From Sweltsa coloradensis (Eukaryota > Arthropoda > Insecta > Plecoptera > Chloroperlidae): a stretch of 64,000 bases of DNA. The notes below the pieces were generated by a model. The model was not told where the DNA came from, searched no databases, and saw only the letters and a program-made list of their open reading frames with translations. Shown in pieces: positions 34,301 to 38,896 of the stretch. How positions within the stretch are numbered: position 1 is the first letter of the stretch; every line of letters begins with the position of its first letter. The DNA is taken from NCBI GenBank assembly GCA_024449915.1, contig JAMZAV010006213.1:19793-83792 (forward strand). Reading direction: 5' to 3'. Position numbers and translations under genes: made by a program.

Positions 34301-35308
34301 CTTACTAACCTAACCTTACTTTACGTGCAACCTTACAAAACGTTCGACCTTACATCCTTAAATTATGTTCAACCTAACCTTCCATTTAACCTAACATTAT
34401 GCCAAACCTTACTTTACATTACATTACAACATACATTACAGCCTGTCTCTACTGAAAAACCAGAAAATGCATGATGACCCAATAAGCCAAAAATGCGGGC
34501 ATATGAAAAGAAGAAAGAAGAAGAAAACTGTACATTCTACCTTACATTACCTTCAACCTTACAAATTATGTTCAACCATGCATTGTGTTCAACCTTATGT
34601 TTCCAACTATTTATTGCTGCACTTTCAATTTCAAATATAGCCTCTTATTGTTCCCCATTGACAATAGGCTATTAATTGTCAATAACAGGACTCATCCAAC
34701 AGGAAATACCATACTTATTATAAAACATTTGTCTCACGATGACAGATGATTTGTTACAATGGCCACCATCCGCCTGATGAGTCCCAGAAGGACGAAACGG
34801 GTCATGGATTAAGGTAACAAACAACTTTAAATTAGCTGCAGTTGTCATCAGCAGGTGAAAAGTTTTGTTGCCCCCAGCCCTTCAGGCTGGGTTTTATGTT
34901 CTCTATGCTTTCCCAACCTGTCAACCCTTCTCCAATCTATACGATGACAGATGATTAATAGGGATGCATGACAAGACAATAAAACTGATACCTCCGGAAC
35001 AAAACAGTAAGAAAATGTCTCATACTATAATCGTTTGACATCCCCAATTAAACATACTGTGTTTGCGCAAACTGCGTGTCTAATCATGACATGTGCATTG
35101 CGTAGGTATCTCCAAGCACACTCGTCTGCGCAAGGAAGCCCTCAACGTTGTGTACCTCCTGGGCAAGCGACTGAAAACCTCCGACAGATCGGTCCAGCTG
35201 GTCAGTCTCGCCGCCTCCCTAGAAGCATCGCTCGAAGAGGTCGCGCGCGACAACACGCCCGAGATCAAGTCTCGTCTAGTGGACATCAAGGATCTACTCA
35301 AGACTTGA
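3..35308 (+). CDS. ECM29 (ECPAS): ECM29 proteasome adaptor/scaffold gene, C-terminal part (17 visible exons)
   Basis: Joined exons read collinearly along the C-terminal part of ECM29, a large HEAT-repeat protein. In known systems ECM29 binds the 26S proteasome, steadies the contact between core and regulatory particles, and links proteasomes to membranes and motors. Diagnostic stretches are [14 protein letters not shown] (exon 5), RKGAAFGF-like KKGAAFGF and [11 protein letters not shown] (exon 5), EVRA (exon 8), HAPKLIPALLE-like [11 protein letters not shown] (exon 9) and [11 protein letters not shown] (exon 10). The N-terminal part lies left of the window. Introns are GT-AG and most phases agree across junctions. 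Defects: a frameshift in exon 6, about 50 residues missing between exons 11 and 12, indels in exons 12, 14 and 15, and a tandem array of exon 13. The introns are large and filled with transposons. The family call is firm. Exon edges in 15.7-26.2 kb are approximate. Confidence 0.95.
383..711. mobile_element. hAT-type MITE in ECM29 intron 1
   Basis: It begins TAGGGATGTGCGAGTCC and ends GGTACTCGCACTCCCCTA. It is flanked by identical 8-bp target duplications ATAAAAAG (375-382 and 712-719), the length made by hAT transposases. The interior is built of repeated cgagtc-type words. No protein is encoded. Confidence 0.85.
1188..1918. mobile_element. hAT-type MITE, CAGGGTTGCC termini, with nested repeats
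   Basis: The termini are CAGGGTTGCCGTTTTTACGG and GGTGGCAACCCTG, with perfect 8-bp target duplications TCTTAATG (1180-1187 and 1919-1926). The left end matches the right end of the element at 11531-12389 in inverse orientation, so the two are one family. The interior holds another repeat (from about 1335, starting tagggctgg) and a SINE tail fragment (about 1617-1685). Confidence 0.88.
1617..1685 (+). repeat. SINE 3' tail fragment
   Basis: The segment containing ttggtcgctttgattta and ctgagtgggtagactct matches the 3' part of the full SINE at 60741-61165. It sits inside the MITE at 1188-1918. Confidence 0.7.
2176..2388 (+). CDS. ECM29: ECM29 exon 2
   Basis: The acceptor is gttccag|acc and the donor gacag|gtcggt; length 213 bp, phase 0/0. 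It encodes [20 protein letters not shown] and continues to REPHPNSRQ. This matches the FTIGEA to PNPHVRQ segment of the family. Confidence 0.93.
2415..2713. mobile_element. hAT-type MITE, TAGGGTTGGGA termini
   Basis: The ends are TAGGGTTGGGATTCAA and ATGTCCCAACCCTA, with perfect 8-bp target duplications CTTTCTAT (2407-2414 and 2714-2721). The AT-rich interior carries inverted words around atcgatgtc. It lies 26 bp after exon 2, so it is a recent addition to the start of the intron. Confidence 0.87.
3012..3226 (-). pseudogene. LINE C-terminal remnant
   Basis: On the minus strand a reading frame gives [20 protein letters not shown], then [18 protein letters not shown]. This pattern (FR-TGH---L--H---F and a later cysteine/HLF-RC motif) is typical of the region after reverse transcriptase/RNase H in non-LTR retrotransposons. 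No start codon or intact ORF is present, so it is a fragment. Confidence 0.55.
3491..3632 (+). CDS. ECM29: ECM29 exon 3
   Basis: The acceptor is ccccag|gcg and the donor aaag|gtgagg; 142 bp, ending in phase 1. It encodes [19 protein letters not shown] and continues to [14 protein letters not shown]. It matches AACIWLLSLV and VLSENDELSQDVASKG of vertebrate ECM29. Confidence 0.95.
3952..4402. mobile_element. Foldback (long inverted repeat) element at a TTAA site
   Basis: The left arm begins gagtcttcactagaca and the right arm ends tgtctcgtgaagactc. The arms pair along most of the element, including the tctgaatttgagtgct region and the tttagaat/caagacacaga region. TTAA flanks both sides (3948-3951, 4403-4406), consistent with insertion at TTAA. 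No coding capacity is seen. Confidence 0.78.
4614..4770 (+). CDS. ECM29: ECM29 exon 4
   Basis: The acceptor is ctacag|gcc and the donor acagg|gtgagt; 157 bp, phase 1 in and phase 2 out counting carried bases. It encodes [18 protein letters not shown] and continues to [13 protein letters not shown]. It matches GLGLVYELG and FQGGALGKTPDG. Confidence 0.95.
5043..5331 (+). CDS. ECM29: ECM29 exon 5
   Basis: The acceptor is ttgcag|tgg and the donor aagacg|gtaggg; 289 bp. It encodes [20 protein letters not shown] and goes on through [20 protein letters not shown] to [15 protein letters not shown] and [10 protein letters not shown]. This is the most conserved block in the window and fixes the identification. 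Confidence 0.97.
5368..5745. mobile_element. hAT-type MITE, one diverged end
   Basis: It is flanked by identical 9-bp ATGTTATCC copies (5359-5367 and 5746-5754), of which 8 would be the target duplication. The right end is CCTTCCCATCCCTA, a usual TAGGGATGGG terminus. The left end (caaaaaaacggat) no longer matches it. The interior has cgtttaaacg words shared with the copy at 35333-35592. Confidence 0.65.
6187..6412. mobile_element. MITE with about 35-bp terminal inverted repeats
   Basis: The left arm reads gccgattagaagccatcatg and continues aaaggggaaaa. The right arm is its inverse, ttttttccctttcatgatgg and on to cttctaattggc. The pair brackets about 220 bp with no ORF. I see no clear target duplication. 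Confidence 0.65.
6644..6793 (+). CDS. ECM29: ECM29 exon 6, with one-base frameshift
   Basis: The acceptor is ctccacag|ata and the donor gacag|gtgggt. The first bases read IELYHK, and after 6662 the family frame continues [19 protein letters not shown] to MRSAAG. The family has K-Y-L-K-E-I here. One extra G in aaagg (6662-6663) therefore breaks the frame. Without it, phase 0 from exon 5 runs through. An alternative acceptor after atag (6647) would also keep frame but lose YHK homology. Confidence 0.85.
7304..7400 (+). CDS. ECM29: ECM29 exon 7
   Basis: The acceptor is acacag|act and the donor agtaag|gtaaga; 97 bp. It encodes [20 protein letters not shown] and ends TTRVLSK, matching KLPEIWETLFRVQDDIKES and KTLSK. 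Frame is continuous with exons 6 and 8. Confidence 0.94.
8373..8494 (+). CDS. ECM29: ECM29 exon 8
   Basis: The acceptor is ctgcag|ctg and the donor gtcag|gttggt; 122 bp. It encodes [20 protein letters not shown] and ends NTVSEVRAV. It matches VCVKMCD and STVTEVRALS. Confidence 0.94.
8738..8840. repeat. Near-perfect hairpin (MITE-like), about 42-bp stem
   Basis: Arm ttttattttatacaatccag and on to aaaaaagtc is followed by a short GC-rich loop (ccggtcggggcg) and the exact inverse arm. A degraded relative with the same leading words (ggaaacactcc, gtaattg) occurs at about 24967-25065. No coding sequence. Confidence 0.75.
9221..9266 (+). ncRNA. Hammerhead ribozyme motif, copy 1
   Basis: The core CTAATGA (9233-9239) is followed by a GTCC/GGAC stem with loop CAGAA, then GAAA (9253-9256), cgcg, and the cleavage-type triplet GTC (9260-9262). 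Flanking tgc/GTGG can form stem I. Catalytic-core position G5 is A here (CTAATGA for CTGATGA), so this copy is probably weak. The other copies keep CTGA. Confidence 0.7.
9455..9500 (-). ncRNA. Hammerhead ribozyme motif, copy 2 (minus strand)
   Basis: On the minus strand CTGACGA is followed by gtcc-agaa-ggac and GAAA, preceded by gtggccaccatccgc exactly as in the other copies. The stem III/GTC part after GAAA has diverged (actaggc), so cleavage is doubtful. Confidence 0.62.
9875..10097 (+). CDS. ECM29: ECM29 exon 9
   Basis: The acceptor is ccgcag|cct and the donor tcaag|gtgggt; 223 bp. It encodes [20 protein letters not shown], then [15 protein letters not shown], and ends [14 protein letters not shown]. 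It matches [20 protein letters not shown] and SAAKSSPMMET. Confidence 0.96.
10155..10498 (-). repeat. Dispersed repeat, family of 1335-1600
   Basis: The right edge reads tttttgcccagccctagtag. In reverse it matches the repeat starting at about 1335 (tagggctgg, then caatatttc, cgatattg and two ggtggaggtgccgggt words). Sequence resembling gtagctagtaRgctcgtct occurs on both sides (about 10102 and 10494), suggesting a roughly 20-bp flanking duplication. Confidence 0.55.
11000..11156 (+). CDS. ECM29: ECM29 exon 10
   Basis: The acceptor is ccgcag|tgt and the donor actcag|gtacgt; 157 bp, phase 1 out. It encodes [20 protein letters not shown], then [18 protein letters not shown], and ends QPYSG. It matches CLQYLDVSVLGELVPRL, SGVGLGTKGGCAS and TPYSG. 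Confidence 0.96.
11531..12389. mobile_element. hAT-type MITE, CAGGGCTGCC termini
   Basis: It starts CAGGGCTGCCACTGATA and ends AACGGCAGCCCTG, with perfect 8-bp target duplications ATCTAGAC (11523-11530 and 12390-12397). The right end matches the left end of the element at 1188 in inverse orientation. No transposase fragment seen. Confidence 0.9.
13066..13220 (+). CDS. ECM29: ECM29 exon 11
   Basis: The acceptor is ttacgtag|gaa and the donor gagaag|gtaacg; 155 bp, phase 0 out. It encodes [20 protein letters not shown], then [19 protein letters not shown], and ends WYIEK. It matches SGLTDRNSVIQKS, GHLV and SSTEKLLQKLNGWYMEK. Confidence 0.96.
13458..14270 (-). mobile_element. Helitron-like non-autonomous element, copy H1
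   Basis: On the minus strand it runs from TTGGATGAGCG (about 14270) to a 3' end with hairpin AACGC...GCGTT and terminal CCTAG followed by host T (13457). Short hairpin plus CTRR before T is the Helitron 3' signature, but the 5' end lacks the usual TC. The copy at 53501-54307 is nearly identical. The interior has repeated agcgtagcgagcg words and no protein. Confidence 0.7.
14334..15360. mobile_element. hAT-type element, TAGGGTTGCCGTTTGATA termini
   Basis: Terminal repeats TAGGGTTGCCGTTTGATA and TATCAAACGGCAACCATA are flanked by perfect 8-bp target duplications ATTAAAAC (14326-14333 and 15361-15368). Both ends carry arrays of ATCGATTATCG words that can form further hairpins. The 1.0 kb interior has no recognisable transposase. 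Confidence 0.9.
15737..15880 (+). CDS. ECM29: ECM29 exon 12, indel-damaged
   Basis: The acceptor is ccctctag|acc. TNRIEVW is followed by a scrambled G-rich part. A shifted frame then gives [16 protein letters not shown] and, after another shift, SWTMKAQ. This matches TEVW, LQELITITQKALQSQSW and KMKAQ of the family. At least two single-base indels are needed. The donor is probably ttc|gtacag, but the end is uncertain. Confidence 0.75.
15976..17861 (+). repeat. 5' long terminal repeat
   Basis: It starts TGAAC and ends GTCACA. It aligns along its length with 21754-23645 (1886 versus 1892 bp), the two differing mainly by short indels. The flanking bases TTGT (15972-15975) match TTGT after the 3' copy. 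A primer-binding-like site follows at once. Both LTRs share a G-rich middle and the tgggactttcaat motif. Confidence 0.82.
17864..17882 (+). promoter_or_regulatory. Primer-binding-site-like sequence
   Basis: TGGCGCCCCAACGACGGG lies two bases after the 5' LTR. It begins TGGCGCCC like sites complementary to the 3' end of a tRNA (lysine type in many elements). The rest is not a firm match. Confidence 0.55.
18578..18820 (+). CDS. Gag-like low-complexity ORF fragment in the LTR element
   Basis: A short frame encodes [20 protein letters not shown] and then repeated SARE/RE units (about 18685-18780). A predicted helical segment followed by a charged repeat fits a gag-like structural protein, but no zinc knuckle or named domain is visible. 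Neighbouring frames in the A/G-rich 17.9-21.4 kb interior are open only in short pieces, probably because of indels. Function is unknown. Confidence 0.35.
   Translation: MQDATTETRDAVASLSGNVVMLAEQLATMRSQVAESARDESARERSAREESARENSARERGEERKREARVATVPNENGDR
21754..23645 (+). repeat. 3' long terminal repeat
   Basis: It starts TGAACGTTCGCCCC and ends GTGAAGTCACA, with TTGT after it. It aligns with 15976-17861. Most differences between the two copies are one-base gaps in homopolymers. Confidence 0.82.
24028..24183 (+). CDS. ECM29: ECM29 exon 13 (first array copy, with extra 5' part)
   Basis: The acceptor is tctgctag|gcg. [20 protein letters not shown] leads to a unit that reads, using the five copies together, LVNILVSGLNGRTWHGKE, then T-L-L-H-A-L-A. 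Family: [22 protein letters not shown]. The donor is gaa|gtatgt. This first copy has small indels (cgggctcaacgccgggcc). Confidence 0.75.
24088..24800 (+). repeat. Five-copy tandem array of an ECM29 exon with donor and intron
   Basis: Units start at about 24088, 24238, 24379, 24531 and 24672 (period about 141-152 bp). Each holds ctggtcaacatcctggtatc, the tggcacggcaaggagaccc coding core, the donor gtatgtac and a short intron-like tail (agagcagggcgatagat to taggctag). The tail ends in AG just before the next coding unit. The coding part corresponds to the [13 protein letters not shown] region of ECM29. Copies differ mainly by small indels. Confidence 0.8.
25247..25423 (+). CDS. ECM29: ECM29 exon 14, indel-damaged
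   Basis: The acceptor is gtttcttccag|ggg. Pieces in shifting frames read [32 protein letters not shown] and EVDKFYP. They fit the family segment NEILQAVLKECSKENVKYKI, then CAADILKATKEDRFQEF, in position and helical pattern. At least three one-base indels are needed. The end is not certain. Confidence 0.6.
25996..26115 (+). CDS. ECM29: ECM29 exon 15, indel-damaged
   Basis: The acceptor is gttaag|gga. [17 protein letters not shown] is the acidic linker. Shifted frames give LELKEL and, after a lost T, LGKAWPSKQ. The family has SLGKAWPRNAETQ at this point. Donor ccgg|gttagt is approximate. Several bases appear lost from homopolymers. Confidence 0.68.
27158..28580 (-). CDS. hAT transposase exon 2 (catalytic and dimerisation domains)
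   Basis: About 473 codons are open to the stop. The acceptor on the minus strand is gtttcag|gta at 28580. It begins [19 protein letters not shown], like the C-terminal end of CGGBP1 (NGGSIPKSDQLRRAYL). The catalytic domain carries VVVVDETSD and [11 protein letters not shown] with the first two acidic residues of a DDE-type enzyme. The C-terminus [12 protein letters not shown], then [11 protein letters not shown], is the hAT dimerisation motif. No inactivating change is seen in this exon. CGGBP1 is a vertebrate protein derived from this transposase group. Confidence 0.9.
28631..29125. repeat. Tandem duplication in the transposase intron (units A and B-left)
   Basis: Unit A (about 28631-28940) and unit B (about 28941-29125, continuing at 32792-33000) share ctaggcttcagtacaagtc, gaaattacaacctccaagc and gactgcaggctaa words. 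Both are rich in the palindrome taggccta. Unit A keeps the uninterrupted site cctagaagTTAAgaaat at 28791-28807. Unit B was split there by the element at 29126-32791. Confidence 0.85.
29243..29274. repeat. Perfect 32-bp palindrome centred on TGACGTCA
   Basis: GCTTCGGGTCAGTGAC and its exact reverse complement meet with no loop. The centre is a full CRE-type TGACGTCA site. It lies near the left end of the TTAA-site element. Confidence 0.85.
29586..29613. repeat. (CA)n microsatellite
   Basis: Short CA-dinucleotide run with one interruption (caaacacac). Confidence 0.85.
30198..30243 (-). CDS. Possible first exon of an unknown protein
   Basis: A minus-strand ATG at 30243 opens [20 protein letters not shown], an acidic start, and runs into a strong donor-like gaac|gtgagt at about 30194. 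It lies inside the TTAA-site element left of the Penelope insertion and might be the start of that element's own gene. I found no second exon, so it is only a suggestion. Confidence 0.2.
30496..31941 (+). CDS. Penelope-like element reverse transcriptase with GIY-YIG endonuclease, 5'-truncated
   Basis: The open frame covers 481 codons to the stop at 31941 and starts without a good ATG, so the N-terminus is missing. RT motifs run in order: [13 protein letters not shown] (residues about 30-42), [17 protein letters not shown] (about 91-107), [12 protein letters not shown] (about 125-136, the FIDD catalytic pair) and VNFLDIDI. A Cys-rich [10 protein letters not shown] linker precedes GIY-YIG residues [18 protein letters not shown] (about 395-412). 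This RT plus GIY-YIG layout defines Penelope-like elements, which nick DNA and prime reverse transcription there. The frame is intact from motif A to the end. Confidence 0.93.
   Translation: MFISFEYAGTPHSQLKSLPSPLPEGSILVTVDVTSLYTNIPIGHGLIALEYYLDKRPPGTKPNTRFLVSLAQMVLTMNNFRFLDRQYIQVKGTAMGTRMAPSYANLFMGRLEENFWASQPLKPLCYLRFIDDMFFIWPHGEDTLKVALQTLNSNYPVKFTWDSSGQKVNFLDIDIHLENGIIRTGVHLKPTNQQLYLHRESCHPAHTKRSLPSSLAARGRRICSTEQDLECYLQKILRAFVNRGYSEEQVHQRLTRQHTVTPPPTQPNTKTDIVPLVTRWHPGLQRLNAILQGGSHILAASPMTQDLSQNIPRVAFKRPPNLGDLLVRRDPQKVQQGEAVMHGSSPCHRPRCKTCPMHEPVKTFSAHLTNKTYDIRNNNNCGTSNIVYQLRCTRCPAEYVGLTTNTLQTRMNGHRQDVREENLEKPVALHANGHGLPFVTCFTVCVIRSLPPTVHDGELRRWELAYQWICKSRHKPNLNLR
32074..32110 (+). ncRNA. Hammerhead-like motif downstream of the Penelope ORF
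   Basis: ctgagga (32078-32084) is followed by aGGTC-acgta-GACC and GAAA (32099-32102). This matches the hammerhead core, with position 7 being G, and an extra A before stem II. Penelope-like elements often carry such ribozymes. Stem I and III partners are not clear, so activity is doubtful. Confidence 0.45.
33002..33371 (-). CDS. hAT transposase exon 1 (BED-type zinc finger), frameshifted
   Basis: ATG at 33371 opens [20 protein letters not shown] and a zinc finger with CSIC and HVIGAGH spacing. After [11 protein letters not shown] the frame meets a stop at 33093-33095. One base along (run of T on the plus strand, 33097-33100) the frame [20 protein letters not shown], then [10 protein letters not shown], matches CGGBP1 (VKMCLEANIPLEKADHPAVR). 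The donor caaac|gtaagt at 33002 joins exon 2 in frame (T-Y-I-P). The one-base loss would kill this copy unless it is a sequencing error. Confidence 0.85.
34074..34283 (+). CDS. ECM29: ECM29 exon 16
   Basis: The acceptor is ttcccag|agc and the donor ctctaa|gtacgt; 210 bp. It encodes [20 protein letters not shown], then [19 protein letters not shown], and ends [12 protein letters not shown]. It matches RCYRQELCKLMCERLKLST and LLETCKSITYSL. Confidence 0.93.
34755..34950 (+). mobile_element. Partial copy of the hammerhead retroposon
   Basis: About 195 bp match 9218-9395 (ggccaccatc through cttcaggctggg to cctgtcaacccttctcc). The tRNA-like head present at 8990 is absent here, so this is a 5'-truncated or shorter copy. 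Confidence 0.72.
34761..34806 (+). ncRNA. Hammerhead ribozyme motif, copy 3 (best core)
   Basis: CTGATGA (34774-34780), stem II GTCC-cagaa-GGAC, GAAA (34794-34797), a short cgg bridge and GTC form a full conserved core. Outer GTTAC (34753-34757) and GTAAC (34813-34817) can pair as the distal part of stem I. Stem III is mutated (cggGTC; copy 1 has cgcGTC) and stem I position 1.1 is A, so copies 1 and 3 each carry part of a perfect consensus. Confidence 0.75.
35106..35308 (+). CDS. ECM29: ECM29 last exon
   Basis: The acceptor is gcgtag|gta, with phase completed by exon 16 to make AGT (Ser). It encodes [20 protein letters not shown], then [20 protein letters not shown], and ends [10 protein letters not shown] with stop TGA. 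It matches VRTEALSVIELLLKKLEES and PELQEKAALLKKTLE at the ECM29 C-terminus. Confidence 0.95.
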
Positions 35309-35332
35309 CTCTACACTACTAATACTAGGGAC

Positions 35333-35592
35333 TAGGGTCGGGGTAGTTAAACGTTTAAATGTATTACGCGCTCAGGATTTTCTTTAAGAAAAGGAAAGTT
35401 TCTGAAAAAAACTGGACAAACATTTTTGTTTATTTTTTACTTTATTTTTTTATAATCAACATGCATGAAAGATCTTTTTAAAGTGGAATATTTGTTTACT
35501 TTGGCCGACAAAAAAGTGTTAGTGTCAGTAAAAGCTAAAACACGTTTTATATAAGCGTTTGAACGTTTAAGCAATTAACGATCCTACCCCTA
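35333..35592. mobile_element. hAT-type MITE in the ECM29 3' UTR
   Basis: The ends are TAGGGTCGGGGTAG and GATCCTACCCCTA. Flanks ctagggac (35325-35332) and gtagggac (35593-35600) agree in 7 of 8 bases. It lies 24 bp after the ECM29 stop. The interior shares cgtttaaa words with 5368-5745. Confidence 0.72.
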
Positions 35593-37870
35593 GTAGGGAC
35601 GGACACGAGTATCGATACACGGGAGTCATTTCGATATCCATGTTTCAAATTTGTAATATTTTGGTAATCAATATCAAAAAAGAAAAATATTTTGATAGGA
35701 TATCAAATTTTGAACTCTCGTTTTAAAGATATTGTAAATGGTAACATCGATATCAATTGTTTGTTTAATGTTTATATTTATTTTCACACAATTTTTTGCT
35801 TCTTGTTTATAAAAATGTGTAGACATTTTTTTTATGTTGTGGTTAATCCACCTACAGAACCTGGGTATGAGAAAAATCATAATTGAGAATTTTTCTGATT
35901 TCTACCTATACCCTTTTGGGCATACATTATTTATGGTTCGTATCAGATAGAATGCCACGTCCGAGGGATCGCAGCACTGTCGCCTTCGCACTGTTGTCAC
36001 CGGTTAGGAAATAACAACACATGAGAGCTCTCTAGAACCAACAATATTTTGGTATGATAACTATTACTTCTGAATGTGGAAAAAACTTATTTTAAGAAAA
36101 TACTTAAGATGACCTACAATCAGGGCTCAAATTTAAAAATATTTGAGGGCGAGTGCTCTTGTAAATTTACAAGTCCGAAATTAAAAACACTAGTCCGTAT
36201 TCCTACTCCAAACCACTACTAGTACTACTATAACTTAAATACGTAATTTTGTAATAATAATTAATTATGTAATATTTGGCTACCCTTTACAAATGGACCG
36301 TGTTTATCTCCTACGTTAGATTTCTCACAAACAGAACAAAACATCGAATTTAGTTGTTGGTCAAAACCTAGCCACGTGTGTTCTGTTAGCCAGCGTTCTT
36401 GAAAAAGGCGCACACGATTCTTCTCATATTTTGCATTGTCTGCAGTAGGATTAGGTTTCTGGTTCTTGTTTGGGTTATCAACTCCTTGTTAATACCACCA
36501 CACATTTGTTGACCGCGTAGTTTGAAACGTAATGTACGCAATTTATGTTACAGTTAAACAAAAAAATCACTCTCCCGCCGAGCGAGTGATTTCCAAAAGT
36601 TACTCACCCGCGCAACAATACACTCGCCTCGGGCGAGCGTTAAATTCGAGCCCTGGCCTACAATATTAAAAGAGTCGTGATCACCCAATCACTTAGTATA
36701 TCGAGGTTGGCAACAATTTTGCGGTAAAATTTAAATACCTAATCAATCAGTTATCATTAATCAATACCAACTAGAGTACAAAAGTTACACTTTGAAGTGC
36801 ATTTATATAACATTTGTTTTAATATATTATTGTTAGTCATTGACTGCTAATATGCCTTTCTTCATCTTTTGATAACAGCTTTTAATTTAACATAAAACCA
36901 GATAATAGAAAAAGGTAACAAGATGATTTATTAATTATTGTATCTGTGTAAATTGTTAAAGTTGGCATACGTGCTCACAGTTCCTACATCAGTGGCATTT
37001 GCATTCTTATCTGGTACAAACTTTAGCAGTACGTCAACTATAAGAGAATTAAAAAATGTTTTACACATTTAATTAAATTTCAATATTACTGTATAGGAGT
37101 ACCCTATAGGCCTATTGATATCGATTTTACCCTGCAATATCAACATTTCAAAGTTATATGCGTGCCGCTCCTACTTTATACATGTTTAATTTTGTGTTTA
37201 ATTGTTAGGATGTGTAGAAATAGCATTTCGAGCTACAGGTGCTGATTCAGTAAACCTGTAGTTTTGAAAATGCGATGTGCAGAGTGATATTTTACTAAAA
37301 TCTAGGTTGTCCTTGCCAGTTGAGAACAATTTTAATGTACTTTAAGTGTAGTTCATTCTACATTTACCTTTTCCTTTCCATTGAAGTTATAAATACACTT
37401 GCAAAGGCAGCCTGGATTTGAGAAAAAATTATTTCTGCAAAAAGTGAAATGTGCTCAGTATTATGATGAATGTATGAGCTAAGTATTCAAAATCAAATGC
37501 TATTTTTACATACTTCTAATTATTATTTATTATTGTTAATAATTTATACAATGTGTTGTTCCATTGTAAATTGTAATGTACTACTTACTTGTTGGTAATG
37601 ATAAGTTCACTGTCGTGTTGGTAATTCGATGCTTATATTTGAATTAAAAAATCAATGTACTGGTAATGTTATGTTTTGTATACCTTCTACCTTCCTCAGT
37701 TCTATATACCTGTACGTACAATAAAATAAAATGTAACCAAAATATTTCCTACACTTCCCATGATTTTTTATTTTTTATTGTATTTCAATTTCAATACTGA
37801 CCGTTGTTCTACAGTTTTTGAAACTGAATACCATCGACGTTAAATAAATCGTATTTTATTTTATGATTGA
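35593..37870. other. Intergenic / possible ECM29 3' UTR, AT-rich
   Basis: I see no gene here apart from the MITE at 36121-36656. An AATAAAATAAAA-type polyadenylation signal lies at about 37721-37732 and could serve ECM29, but nothing ties it to the gene. Confidence 0.4.
36121..36656. mobile_element. hAT-type MITE, CAGGGCTC termini
   Basis: The ends CAGGGCTCAAATTTAA and TTAAATTCGAGCCCTG are flanked by 8-bp target duplications CCTACAAT (36113-36120 and 36657-36664, one extra g before the right copy). Confidence 0.83.
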
Positions 37871-37899
37871 TGATAGATAGATAAAGATAGATAAATTAA

Positions 37900-38100
37900 A
37901 TTAAAATATTAGCCTTGGTAGCTGTGGTATCTGTACTTGGATATTGGTACATTTGAACCCATGACTTTCAGCATTGGAAACAGGATTAAATTCAGTGGAA
38001 AGAAGCCATAATTTTTTACTGCTAATATTGGTTTGCAAAGTGGAATATTTAACATGGAAGTCTGGTATCGGTTCATCACTATTTTTATGTAAACTTCTCA
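37900..38100 (-). repeat. SINE-like fragment with tRNA-like head
   Basis: The minus strand has tttccaatgctgaaagtcatgggttcaaat, similar in layout to cttccaatgcagaaggtccg ggttcgat at 60790. A (GATA)n run (about 37868-37890) lies on its tail side. Partial and diverged. Confidence 0.5.
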
Positions 38101-38146
38101 TTATATTAATTATTTCTTTGTTTCAGACATGATACATTTGACACTG

Positions 38147-38560
38147 AAGTAAATAAATCGAGTCCACCACTAAGTCGCTCAATAGAATTTTAGTGGGGGA
38201 CTTAAATTTATAGCGGACCTACTGTCGAAGAGCAAAATAATGCCCAACTAAAGATCGGTATTTTTGAAATGGAATTACCGAATGGTTGGGCACAAACCGC
38301 ACAATTTGGCAACGTTAGAACCAACAAGGGTTATTCCGAATAACTTAGTTAACAATGATGTGTTTTTCTTTATAGGATGGCTCCACGTTTACACATGTGA
38401 TATACCCAACCTGGATGGCTCCACGTTTACACAATGTGATATACTCAACCTAAGTATGACTGGATGGATGTATTGAAGCCCATATCAAGTGTTTGGTATA
38501 TTATGCCTGAAGCAGGGTCCAATCCTGGGACCTTCTGCATTCAAGAGAGAATCACCAGAT
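38147..38560 (-). repeat. SINE copy, minus strand, diverged
   Basis: It carries the reverse of the 60741-61165 SINE: tgggggacttaaat and aaatcgagtccacca at the tail side, ggatggctccacgtttacac in the middle (duplicated as a short tandem at about 38376-38440), and gggaccttctgcatt at the head side. Confidence 0.6.
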
Positions 38561-38614
38561 TGGAATGCATATAGTAAAGATGTTTACAACAGCGGGATGT
38601 TCATCAGTGTTTGG

Positions 38615-38896
38615 TAGGGATGTGCGAACTCAAACTTAAAAAAAGTTCAAGTTCGAGTAAAAAAAAGTTTAAAAAAATATTTTTACTAATTTGGGGTGGT
38701 GTGCGGACATGCCAAAAAATCGGTTCTCAGTTTACAGGTACACATTTTAAAACATAAAATTGGATGGTGGAGGTGCCGGTCCAGACTTATCACTATTTTA
38801 CCTATTATAATTTATAACTGATGGATATCCCTTTAAGTTCGGTTAGAGTTCGATACAGTTTGTACGTAAAAAAAAAAGTGGGTTCGCACAACCATA
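38615..38896. mobile_element. hAT-type MITE, TAGGGATGTGCGAAC termini
   Basis: The ends are TAGGGATGTGCGAAC and GTTCGCACAACCATA. Flanks gtgtttgg and gtatgtgg agree in 6 of 8. The terminus matches the MITE at 383-711. It contains a ggtggaggtgccgg word. Confidence 0.72.
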
